Source: Struthio camelus (lineage: Eukaryota > Chordata > Aves > Struthioniformes > Struthionidae). Taken from it: a stretch of DNA of 64,000 bases. The notes beneath the pieces are model-generated. The model was given only the letters and a program-made list of their open reading frames with translations. It had not been told where the DNA came from and made no database searches. The first letter of the stretch is position 1, and each line of letters starts with the position of its first letter. The DNA lies in contig NC_090946.1 in NCBI RefSeq assembly GCF_040807025.1, positions 5,808,001 to 5,872,000 of the forward strand, given 5' to 3'. Positions 50,597 to 60,133 of the stretch are shown here, piece by piece. A program made the translations under genes and the position numbers.

Positions 50597-50735
50597 ATGC
50601 AGGCTGCAGCAGATGGGAGAGGGGTGGATTTCTGGTCTGCGCATTCAGATTTGGGCAGAAAGACCACTGTGGAGACTATCACTGCTTTCACTGACAGTGG
50701 TGGCAGTGTCCTCATAGCTGTCGCCTCGGACACTG
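50597..50735 (+). other. Candidate coding exon A1, unknown gene
   Basis: An ATG-started frame, MQAAADGRGVDFWSAHSDLG, then TTVETITAF and SVLIAVASDTG, runs to a strong donor CACTG/GTGAGT and ends in phase 1. The frame is open upstream to 50,561. It lies just right of the composition boundary in CpG-containing, G+T-rich DNA. Acceptors of the right phase exist downstream (51,330). I do not recognise the peptide. The sequence reads like ordinary soluble protein rather than repeat translation, but this is weak evidence. Confidence 0.25.
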
Positions 50736-51329
50736 GTGAGTACAAATGCTTGCGAGGTGCAGTAGCGTCATGTCAGATGAGGTAGCGTCACGAGCAAGTT
50801 GGTATGCGTCTGGTACTTAGTGTAAGAGGTACCTTGGCCTGTTTACCTCCTGCAGGGAGCGAGTAGCTTATTATCCCTTTTTGGAGGTAGTGCAAGAAAG
50901 CTGCTGACAGAAGGACGTGCTGCCTCGTTGGTCTGTAGGCCAGAGCCGTTCAGCTTTGCGTTTTGTAGCTGCGCTGTAGGAATTGCGGCCTAGAGAGGAA
51001 AAGAGAACGTGTTGTGTGTCATCGCGACCCTGAAAGCGCTGCCTGTAATTTTGTGAAAGGGAGCCTTATGGTGCTCTGTGTGTTCAGCTGCTTGTTGTGA
51101 CCCTCCAGGAGGACCTGAGCGACAGACTTGGGATAAGACAAGAAAATTGCCTGAGCGAGGTTGATGGGAATTAAGCCGCGGGAGGTTGTGAACGCGGGCG
51201 GTTTGGCTAACAGGGTGCTGAGCACGTGTGCGAGGTGCACTTGCTTTGGATGTTGATGTTCGCTGTTGAGATGGACATGGCATCCTTCTGAGCATGCTGC
51301 ATAAATGCGAGTGTGTTTTGTGCCACCAG

Positions 51330-51439
51330 GGGCCCCCCTGGGAGAACTGGGCAGTGAGGGTGGGATAGAGCGGGATGACGAAAGGGCAGCTGTCACAGAG
51401 CAGCAGCCCTGGGCTATACGGGAGCCAGAGCAGGGCAAA
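51330..51439 (+). other. Candidate coding exon A2, phase-matched to A1
   Basis: After an acceptor TGTGCCACCAG, 110 bp stay open in the frame dictated by the upstream exon: GAPLGELGSEGGIERDDE, then RAAVTEQQPWAIREPEQGK. The only donor that keeps the frame is AAA/GTCTGT, which is weak, and the frame otherwise stops at 51,451. It is acidic and polar. The link to A1 is inferred only from phase. Confidence 0.2.
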
Positions 51440-52432
51440 GTCTGTGTGTGAATGTTGTGAGTGTGGCCCATGCTTGAAGGGAGGGAGTGGATTTTGTGAA
51501 GCAGCTTCTGGTTTTGGTAGGGAGAAGTGCCTTGCAGTTAGCTGTGTGCTTCGGAGATGAATCTTGGGTCATTGTTTTCCTGTTGTTGTTCCTTGGGTTC
51601 TCTGCTGTCACAGCTTGCTGCAAAGAAGGTCTTAACTAGTGTCACCGAACAGTGTTGAGGCGTGCTGCTGTGAGGACTACAGGCAAAACATCCTGCTGCT
51701 GGGCCCCTTTGGGAGGTGTGCCCTCAGGTGTGTCTTTGTGAACTTGCAGATGTTGATCTTTCTGCTGCCCAAAGGAGTTTGAAATTGTTCCCATGTCTCA
51801 AGCAGTGCTGGTGGGCATAGTGATGGTTTGGAGGGGCTCCAAGATGGGAGAGGGGAATTTCAGCTGCCCATGAAGTGCATCTGGTTTTCTTTCTGGCAGG
51901 TTAGGAATGAAGATGTGAAGTGTGACGCTTGAAACGTGGCAAAGGGAATGTTTAATCCCAGTCACTGTTGAGAGATGAGTATGGAGCTGCACATCACAGT
52001 CCTGTGCTGTGCTGCCTTGACATGTTGTTGAGGCTTTTGGACAGTCTGTCTGGTTGAGGCATCGTTTGAAGCACCTCCTTTTCATAAGAGTTACTAGATT
52101 CATTTGTTGGGGTTTTTTTTTTCCTCCTAGGGTCAGTTTGCTCTAGTGTCAGTCAGTACTTTAAAATGCAAGGCTAGGTTAAGGTCTGAACTGAACATAT
52201 TCTACTAACTGGCGTTGAACTGAAACTGTTTCAGCAGTAGGTGGCAGCTGTGCTACTGTAAAGTGAGTGACTGTGGGGAAGCAACTCGTCCAAGTCCTGA
52301 GGGTGAGGCTAGTTAAAGAGCACCAATATTTTCTTTCTCCAAAGGTGTTTTACATTTCCTTCTGTATCAGCCTGTTTAATCTGCTTGTCATTATAAGTAA
52401 ACCCAAAGTGCATTTTGTTCCTGCATTTTCAG

Positions 52433-52528
52433 GGACTTCGTAACCCTTTTCCAAGTGCCGTTCAATCATCTGTAAAGAAGACACGTTCACCTAAAAAGGA
52501 AACTCTTGTTCGCCATTCCAAAGCCTAA
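52433..52528 (+). other. Candidate terminal coding exon A3
   Basis: A good acceptor (GTTCCTGCATTTTCAG) is followed by an open frame GLRNPFPSAVQSSVKK, then TRSPKKETLVRHSKA, ending with TAA at 52,526-52,528. The peptide is basic, with SP-KK type elements as seen in nuclear or chromatin proteins. Phase 0 agrees with the weak donor of the preceding candidate exon. Another frame of the same exon is open for only 14 codons. No AATAAA was seen in the next few hundred bases, which counts against a real 3' end here. Confidence 0.22.
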
Positions 52529-53216
52529 CGGTTATCTAGAGTGGGCGTAGAAGCATTTGCCTGTGCGTTAGTTTTCAGAAGGCAGGCAGTGCGTTGGGGA
52601 AGTTGGGGAAGGGAGCTGCAAAGCGGGCTTGGCAGGGAGGGTGTAGTAGTAGCGGCTGTTGTTGGGGAAGCATCTCGAGAATCCTGGTGGTCCTGGAAGG
52701 TGAGTGCGTAGGGGTAGCCAGCTGTGACTGTTACCTTTTGAGACCCGATGCAAGTAAAGGGATTTGTTTCACCTTGTTGATACGTATGCAGTGGAACCGA
52801 ATGTCCTAGTTCTTGCTCGTGCCACATCTTTTTCTTGGCCCAGGCAGTGAAGAAAGTCTTCTGGTGTTCATCTCTGCCCTGCAGTTGTTTTAGGCTTTTC
52901 TGTTTTTCTGTGCTATGAACTCTGTCTGGATTTCAGCTCGTAATAGAAGGAAAAGCTGCCCAAGTAACTGAGTTGTTGACTTTGCAGTGTTTCTTACTGT
53001 AAATTCCTGAAGCTTGATTGTGTACGCGGAAGAAAGATTCACCCGTTGTTCTTTCGGGCCTGGTAGATGTGTTTAAGCGTGCATGTTGTGGCAGTGTGTT
53101 GCTAAATTCCCAGAGCGAGAAAGTTTGTGGCGTTGAAGTGGCACGTGCATGTTGCTGTGGGTTGGAGTGGGGGGAGGGGCGGGTTCATGCTGTTGCCTGT
53201 GCCTCTGCCTGGAAGG

Positions 53217-55261
53217 ATGGTGGCTGATCCCAACAACGCGCTGGTGCTGGCTCTCCTGATGGGCTCTTCTAGCTCTTATTCCTTCTTCCCAGGTAAGCCT
53301 GTTGCTCAGGTACGTTCCATTCCTTTTTCTCCTCTTTGGGGCCATCCTTAGCTCCCTCGGTTTTGGCAAGGTGCCGGCATTCCCAAGGGGTTCATCTCCT
53401 GACTTTGAAAGTGGCAGGCTGTCGTCTGCTTTCAGACGTTGCCCTGGGAGTCTTCCTTCCCTTCTGTGTTTTGTTGTTGGGAAAATGCGCGGTGTGAATG
53501 GTGCTTTGGAAGAAATGCCAGGCTAGAATACAGCTGAGGCTGGAACGGAAGCAATCTCCTTGAAGGGGTTTGATTGCAGCCAGGGAGGTAGGAGGAAAAA
53601 GGCTGCGAATGCTGTTCGGGGTTATTCTTGGCAGTCAACTTGCTTCTAAGCTGCACTTCCTTGTGGACCGTGCTAGCAGTGGTCAGAGGGTGCCACCTTG
53701 CAGCAAGCCTGTGGCAGTAGTGAAATCTGATAACCTGGAGATTTATTGCCATTGAAGCTTATAACTACAAGACATGTTTTACTGGAGAGGATATTTTGGG
53801 GTTTCAGCTGCCTAGGGAGCTGAGAAGTGTAGTTGGAGCTATTTCATGTCTCTGTAAGATCAATGTCTGGATACTTTGTGGCCACTGAGTGCTGATTTGC
53901 TCATTGAGAGCTCAGTTGCATTTCTAAGAGGGCAAACATGGCTAATGTGCTTTGGAAAAAGAAACTTGGGAGAACTCCCTTGTCACCTTGAAATGTCTGC
54001 CTTCCATAGCATCATGCTTTGGCGTTTGTCTTTAATATCCATTTTCCAGACGTGAGTCTTCTGTAATGTGAATGCACTGTGGGTTTGTTGCAGGAGTAGA
54101 CCATCGTGATTGAGAACCTTTCGGGGGGAAGATGGTCCCCTTTGATGGAGACGATACGGAGCTGGAGTTTGTTGGCCTTGATCCGTCTGTGCAGACTTTC
54201 TTCAAGAGTAACAGTAGATTTCTCTCCCCTCTGCAGGCTTGGATTTGCATGTTCTTGCCTCTTGGCATGGCAGTATTTGTAAGAGGGAAGAGGTGTTGCA
54301 AAGAGGAGATTTGCACAGCTTCTCTCCCCTTGTTTTTTGTGTCACTTCAACATGGCTTCTTTGTCTTTCTTAGGGGGCAACTGGGGCGTGCAGCTCCCGC
54401 TGCCGGAGGGCTGCGGAGTGTTTCAGTTCCCAGTAGGTCATGACCGACTGGGTTTCGCTCCCCGGGGCTCCTCTCCGCAGGTAAGGCCGGTGGGAATGTC
54501 TCGTGCCAGGGGAAGGGGCTCTCTGGGACAGCTCTGGCTGGGCTGCAGTGTACTGGAGCGTAGGAGGGGCTGGAGGACTTTGGACTTGCTTCTCTTTGGC
54601 TTTGCTTTTTGGAGTTGTTGGAGCTCCCTTGCCTTTTTAGGGAAGCCATTGGCACTAAAGAGGAGAGGGAGCGTGAGTTGTGTGCAAGAGATGCTGTTGC
54701 TGTGCTGTGGTGCAGTGCCAGACTCGAGAGAGGGTCTCTCCTTTTCTAGGTGTCTGGGCGTCCCCTGCAGCCCACGCAGTAGGAACGTTGTGTCCCCTTG
54801 GCATTTCTGTACTGTGCCGGCGCCTTCTCCCTGAAGGCAGGCCTCTTGGTGTTCAGCGTTGTCGCCTTGCACACGAAGGAGGAGGAGAAATGGGCCTGAG
54901 CTGCGTGGCCTGAGCTGCATATGGGAGGAAGAGGCTTTTTGCCCATCACTGGCACTGCGCAGAGAGCAGCGGCGCTCGGGCTCCTTCCGAGACCTTTGAG
55001 GCCTGGTAGGTGCCAGACAAGCTATGGCTCTGGTTTTGATTTATTTCATTATTAGTAGTAGTATTGTTTTTTAATATTTGGGGCCACTAGTTGTGTGCGT
55101 TTCTGCTCTGTTTTCAGCAGGAGCCGTGCTCTGTGGATGCGCTGAAGGCCAGAAGGCAGAGCCGCAGTGCGCAGAGCCCCAGCGCCCCCTCCCCGGGGGG
55201 GGACGCGGGGTCGGGCCCGAGTGTTGAGAGAGGGAAAGTGCCTGGTCCTGCTCTTTCTTAA
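53217..55261 (+). CDS. Candidate three-exon gene B, unknown product of about 108 residues
   Basis: Three blocks join in phase. B1 is 53,217-53,292 ([18 protein letters not shown] to SFFPG) with donor CCCAG/GTAAGC, ending in phase 1. B2 is 54,374-54,480 ([16 protein letters not shown], then [14 protein letters not shown]) with acceptor CTTTCTTAG and donor CCGCAG/GTAAGG, ending in phase 0. B3 starts at 55,118 after TCTGTTTTCAG, with a NAGNAG acceptor, contains a polar [14 protein letters not shown] stretch and stops with TAA at 55,259-55,261. An AATAAA lies 310 bp further on. B1 may be a signal-like or membrane-like start. I do not recognise the protein. Support is splice sites, phase and + strand G+T skew, with no homology. 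An alternative block with ATG at 54,132 ([20 protein letters not shown]) could be a further exon or a different start. Confidence 0.3.
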
Positions 55262-55570
55262 GAGCTCTGTTTTGTTTTCCTAGGTGCTGGTTGCTGGCAA
55301 GAGCTGCTCTTTCGTCTCTTGCCCACCCCTCCCGCAGCTCTCTGGGGCCCCAGCTTCAGACTCCAGCTGCACTGAGGAAGTGACCTGCTTTCCCAGAGAC
55401 CCCCCTCACCACCCGAAGGAGCAAGAATCCGGCTTTGGCCTTCACGCACCCCTCCAGGAGCTGCCGCAGCAGGAAGGCGGCCTGCGCCTGCCAGCTCGTC
55501 CTGCTCCCCAGGAAGCGCCAAGTGGGACTCGGGCACGGTGGCACCGCGCGAAGGTGTTTGGGCTCTGGGC

Positions 55571-55576
55571 AATAAA
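55571..55576 (+). other. AATAAA, candidate poly(A) signal of gene B
   Basis: A perfect hexamer stands in GC-rich DNA where it is rare by chance, 310 bp after the stop of candidate gene B. A T/G-rich stretch (GTGCCACGTGCTGTGTTCTG) follows within 50 bp, as expected for cleavage and polyadenylation. Confidence 0.4.
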
Positions 55577-56003
55577 ACTTGGCGCGAGCCCCAGCTGAGG
55601 CGAGGTGCCACGTGCTGTGTTCTGTGCGCGGTCTCTGTTCACGCCTGCTCGCAGCTTGCCGAAGGCTGCGTTCTCCCTGCTCGGGGAAGAGCTCCTGGCT
55701 GCAGCGCTGGAGCGGAGAGGGGGCAGCCGGCAGCCGGGGCCATCTCGCTGCAGTAGGTGAGAGCTCCTGTCCCAAGGGGCTGTTTCTCCTGGCCCCCAGG
55801 TTGGCCCTTCCTTTGAGCAGGGGCCCTGGCAGCCCAGCTCCAGCCCGGGAGGCAGCGGGGAAGGCCGGGGCGACGAGGGAGCAGCGAGCGCTCCTTGGCC
55901 TCAGGGCTTTGTGTGGGGGCAGCCGCTGGGCAGGGCGTTTTTGTGCCCCCACCAAAGCCCTGAGGCTGGGGAGTGGGGGGGTCTGGGCTGAGGCCTGCCC
56001 CTG
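55577..56003. other. GC-rich gap with one exon-like block
   Basis: A block of about 96 bp ending at 55,756 is preceded by TTCACGCCTGCTCGCAG and followed by GTGAGAG, so it looks like an exon, but its frames are not linked to anything I can name. The rest is GC-rich without recognised content. Confidence 0.2.
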
Positions 56004-56130
56004 CTGCCCTTAAAGGCAAGGTTGAGAGGCTTTAAGGCTCTTCAAGTCTCTGGGTGCTCTTCATGGAACTGAAGGAGCCCCCAGAGACTTGAAGAGCCTT
56101 AAAGCCTCTCAACCTTGCCTTTAAGGGCAG
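56004..56130. repeat. Perfect inverted repeat, 51-bp arms
   Basis: Arms 56,004-56,054 and 56,080-56,130 are exact reverse complements, separated by 25 bp. The arms begin and end with the palindromic word CTGCCCTTAAAGGCA or its complement. The DNA could extrude as a cruciform, and the RNA would form a long hairpin. No coding sequence is involved. Confidence 0.97.
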
Positions 56131-56184
56131 TGGGGGGCGTGGGGGCCAGGCCTGGCCCCCATTGGGCCACACCCCCCCCGGGAG

Positions 56185-56320
56185 CCAATGGGGGCCCTGG
56201 AGGCCCCTGGGCTCCCTAGCCTAAGAGACTTGTGTGGGGGCAAAAAAGCCTTGCTGAATTTCTGTCCCCACACCAGTCTCTTAGGCTAGGGAGCCCAGGG
56301 GCCTCCAGGGCCCCCATTGG
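56185..56320. repeat. Inverted repeat, 55-bp arms with one mismatch
   Basis: Arms 56,185-56,239 and 56,266-56,320 pair at 54 of 55 positions around a 26-bp spacer. It is very GC-rich (GGGGGCCCTGGAGGCCCC within the arm). It directly follows the first hairpin. Confidence 0.96.
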
Positions 56321-56321
56321 G

Positions 56322-56882
56322 CCAGGCCGGCCCCTGCCCCCCGGGGGAGCCAATCGGGTCCAGGCCTGCCCCCGACGCCCACCACTGCCCTTAAAGGCAG
56401 GGCTGGGAGACTTTCAGAGTCTTCAAGTCTCTGGGGGCTCTCCAAGTTACTGGAAGAACCACCTCAGGGACTCAGCCCAACTGGGAGACCTGAAGAAGAA
56501 AGGTCTCCCAGGTGGGCGGACTCCCTGAGGTTGGTCTTCCAGGTACTTGGAGCTCCTTAATGTCTTCCTCAGTGCCTCCTGGTTCCCTTCAGAGCCCCCA
56601 GAGACTTTAAGACTCTGACAGCCCCTAGGGACTTGTAAGGAACTCAGCTGACCTGGGAGCCCTGCAGAAGAGAGGTCTCCCAGGTGGGCTGAGTCCCTGA
56701 GGTTGGTCTTCCAGTTACACTGAGGGACTTGGGAAGAAATTAAGGACCTCCAAGCTACTTGAAGAGCACCCTGAGACTTTAAGACTCTGACAGTCTCCCA
56801 AGCCTGCCTTTAAGGGCAGGGGTGGGTGTCGGGGGCCGGCCTCGACCCGCCCGGCTCCCCCGGGGGGCAGGGGCAGGCCTGG
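56322..56882. repeat. Large inverted repeat, about 119-bp arms, enclosing smaller hairpins
   Basis: Arms 56,322-56,440 and 56,764-56,882 match as reverse complements at roughly 85-90 percent by eye and both contain the CTGCCCTTAAAGGCAG word. Inside, 56,451-56,491 and 56,501-56,541 form a second hairpin (about 36 of 41 positions), and a related one lies at about 56,642-56,703. The word AGGTCTCCCAGGTGGGC is repeated directly at 56,501 and about 56,674. The pattern resembles a foldback-type element or a local palindrome amplification. No transposase is seen. Confidence 0.9.
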
Positions 56883-57500
56883 CCCCACTGGAGCCGCTCC
56901 CACTCGAGGGAGCTGCTCGGGGCAAAAAAGCGCCGCGGCCTCGCTGTGCCTGGGGCGCCCTCGCTGCTCGGCCACGTGCCCCCAGCCGAGTTGACGCCCA
57001 AACCTTGGCTGTCACGAGGAACGCCCACGTCCAGCCGCGGAAAGGTCGGGGCCCCGGGGACCTAGATGGCCCCGCAGCGGCCGTGGCTGCTTTCTCCACC
57101 GCCTGGGGGCCCGGCAGGGCCGGCAACGCTGCTCTCCCTGGAGAGGAGGCTGCTCTCCCCCTTGGGCTCCGGGATCGGGTCCCTGGGGGCTGGGGGCCGG
57201 GCCCGGCCGTCTCGCTGACTCCGCTGGCGCTGCCGCAGGGCCGGGCGGGCTGCAAGGGAAAGACAAGAGCCCTTGGTGGCCCGTCCTCTGCCCGGCTGCT
57301 GACGGCTGAGCTGCCGGGCGCTGCCCGGCCGGAGAGGGCTCCGCGGGCACAGGACCGCGGCTCCCTCCTCTTCCTCCTCCTGGTGCTGGGCAGGGCAAGG
57401 GGATCGCTGCCAAACTCCTCTGCCTCCTGCCTGCCTGCAGGTGCTGCACGAGCCCCTCCCCGCCTGGCTGGGGTGAAGCCAGCAGGGTGCAGTGTTGGGG
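56883..57500. other. Very GC-rich, CpG-dense DNA without a convincing gene
   Basis: Both strands are open for hundreds of codons here (370 on +, 299 on -) because stop codons are rare at this composition. The translations are Ala, Gly, Pro and Arg-rich with no motif. A CpG island serving a nearby gene is possible. Splice-like words such as GCTGCCGCAG near 57,238 exist, but I cannot build a gene from them. Confidence 0.3.
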
Positions 57501-59500
57501 GGGGGGGCTCTGGGGTGCCCCACAAGACAATCCAAGCATCGAGGGCGCTCCGAAAGGCAACCCGAGGAGCCGGGGCGCACGGAGAAGCGAGCGGCGGGCC
57601 GAGGAACCAAACGGAGGGCTCCGAGGTGCTCTGGAAGGGGAAAAAACACAAACAAACAAACAAACAAACCACCCCCAAGGCTCTGGGGAGCCAAAAAGCA
57701 AACCCCAGGGCTCCAGCACATCCCCACAGGCGAGCAGAAACATCTCAGACGCTTCAAAAGGCAAACCGAAGCCTAGAGAGCTCTCAAAGAGCTACAGCGG
57801 GGCTCCAGGAAAAGCACCCGAGGTGGCTAGAGCACCCTGAAGAGCACCCCAAGTGCTCTGGGGTGCCCCAAAAGGCATCTCCTAGGGGTGTAGGGTGCCC
57901 CAAAAGCCACACTGAGGGTCCAGGGGCACCCTGAAAGGCACTTGGGGGAAGCAGAGCACCACACAAGGCACCCCCCCCCATTGCTCTGGGGTGCAAGGAA
58001 AGGCACTCCGAGGGGGCTAAGACACCCCAAAATACACACCAACAGGTCCAGGACGTACCTAAAAGGACAAGAAATGGGTCTGCGGTGCCCCAAAAGCCGC
58101 ATCCCGAGCTCTGGGGCGCACCAAAAGGCACAGCAAGGGGACCAGAAGGCACTGAAAAGCACACCAAGGGGTCTAGTGGCCCCCAAAAAGCACACCAAGG
58201 GGCCCCGGGCACCCCGGACGGCACACCGAGGGGCTGAGGCACTCCAAAAGAAACACCGGGGGGTCCGCGCGGCCCGAGCAGCACAGCGAGAGGCCAGGAA
58301 AGCCCTGAAAGACGTGGCAAACACTCTGCGGGGCACCAAAAGTGACACCGCGGGCTCCAGGGCAGCCCCAAACGCGCAACGGGGGCACCGGGGAGCACCC
58401 ACAGCCCCACTCGGGGCTCAGGCTGCTCCGAAACGCCCACCGAGGAGCCCGGGGCAGCAGGAGAAAACTGCTGAGGGCGCCAGGCCTCTCCGAAAGGCCC
58501 AACGCGGGGCCAGGGGCACCCCAAAAGCCACAACAACCCGCCTGGGACCTACCAACAAGCACACGACATGGCTCTGTGGTGCCCCAAAAGCCACATCCAC
58601 AGCCCTGGGCTGCCCCAAAAGCCACACCAAGGGGCCCAGCGCACACCAAAAGGCACCCTCAGCACCTCTAAGCACCCCAAGAGGCCCACCAGACATCTCC
58701 ACGGCACCCCCACACACCCTGAGGGCACTGCGGGCCCCCCCTCCACGCACCCCGAGGGCCCTGGGCGCACCAAAAGGCACGGGCAGGCACCCGCGACGCA
58801 CCAACACGCCCACCGAGCTCCCTGGGCCACCAGGAGAGCCACAACCAGGGGCCGCAGAGGCACCACAAGGCACAGCCAGGCCTCTGCGAGCAACCACACG
58901 CACCTCACAAGCCCTGGCCAGCACCAAAAGACACCCCCGAGGGCCCAGGACACCCCCAAAGGGCCCACGAGGCCTCTGATGAGCGCCCCAACCCCCTTCC
59001 AAGGGCCACCGGCAACCCTAACGGCACCACAAACGCCTCCAGGCAGCCACCGACCCCACACCAAGGCACCCAGCGGACACCACAAAGCACACCCAGGGCT
59101 CCGGCTGCCCTCCCAGAGCACACCCATACGGCCGGGCCACCCCCAAAGGCCCCCAAGACGCCAGCGCAGCACCCAGAGGCACACCGAATGCCCTGGGGAG
59201 CACCAGCGGGCACCACGAGGGCTCTGGGGCGTCCCCAGAGGGGCAGCGACGGGTCTGGGCAGCACCACGGGGCACCTGAAGAGCCCTGCGGCGGGCACAA
59301 ACGCACACCGAGGGGTCACGGACGACACAAAAGCACAACATGGGGTCTGGGCACCCCCCAAAGCTACCCCGAGGGGTCGCAGGTGCCCCAAAAGGCACCA
59401 AATGACTCAGGGGCACCACAACAGACAGACCAAGGGGGCTGGGATGGGGCCAAAAACCACCCCCAGGAGTGTGCGGCACCCCAGAGGGCACACGGAGGGC
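57501..59500. repeat. Degenerate minisatellite, unit about 30 bp
   Basis: The core word GGTGCCCCAAAAGGCACACC, with many variants, returns every 30-33 bp. The clean part is about 57,830-59,450, with some fifty units, and more diverged units extend to the left. Because the unit is close to 30 bp and has no stop, several frames on both strands stay open for 250-445 codons and translate to about ten-residue repeats (for example PLGVPSGVPGA on the - strand). These are not called as genes. A short (CAAA)n run interrupts it at 57,647-57,668. Confidence 0.92.
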
Positions 59501-60133
59501 CTCGGCCACCTCCAAAAGAGCCCCAATGAGACCGCAGAGCCCCTCCAAGCTCGCCCAAGCCTGCAGAGCCTGCCACAAGGCCGTCCGAGCACGCAGAGCC
59601 TGATACGAAGCTGTCCAGGCCGCACCCAAAGGCACGCGGAGGCTCCACGGCCGCACTCGAAGGCGCGCGGAGGATCCCCAACTCACCAGAACGACACTCT
59701 GACGCTCCCCCATCTTGTAGAACGACACTCGGAGGCTCCCTGGCCGCACCCAAAGGCAGTCGGAGGCTCCTCAGCCTCCTACAACGACACTCCGAGGCTG
59801 CCCGGTCTCCTACGACGATCCTCGGAAGCTGCCCGGTCTCCTACAACGACACGCGGATGCTCCCCTGACTCGAAGGCGACACTCGGATGCTGCCCAGTCT
59901 CCTAGAACGACATGCACAGGCTCCCCGGCTGCACCGAAAGGGACGAGGAGGCTCCCTGGCCGCACCCAAAGGCACGTGGAGGATACCCGGCTTCCTAGAA
60001 CAAAACTAGATGCTCCCCGGCTGCTCCAAAAAGCACACAGAGGATCCTCCGCTTCCTAGAACAACGCTCCGAGGCTCCCCGGTCTCTAGAACGAAGTTCA
60101 GAGGCTGCACGGCCGCACCCAAAGGCACGCGGA

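Noticed and set aside
50700-50760. An Ig-like phrase DTGEYKC
   Set aside because: It arises by reading through a strong GTGAGT splice donor; no tryptophan, partner cysteine or beta-sandwich pattern is present around it.
57647-57668. (CAAA)n run read as a possible element tail
   Set aside because: It lies inside the minisatellite with repeat units on both sides and no element body attached.
56779-57934. Overlapping open frames of 370 codons (+) and 299 codons (-)
   Set aside because: They cover the same very GC-rich DNA on both strands, are Ala/Gly/Pro/Arg-rich without motif, and the + frame runs on into the minisatellite. Stops are simply rare at this composition.
57784-59905. Open frames of 250-445 codons with ten-residue repeats, resembling repeat proteins
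   Set aside because: They are translations of the 30-bp minisatellite; equally long frames exist on the opposite strand and there is no start context or splice support.
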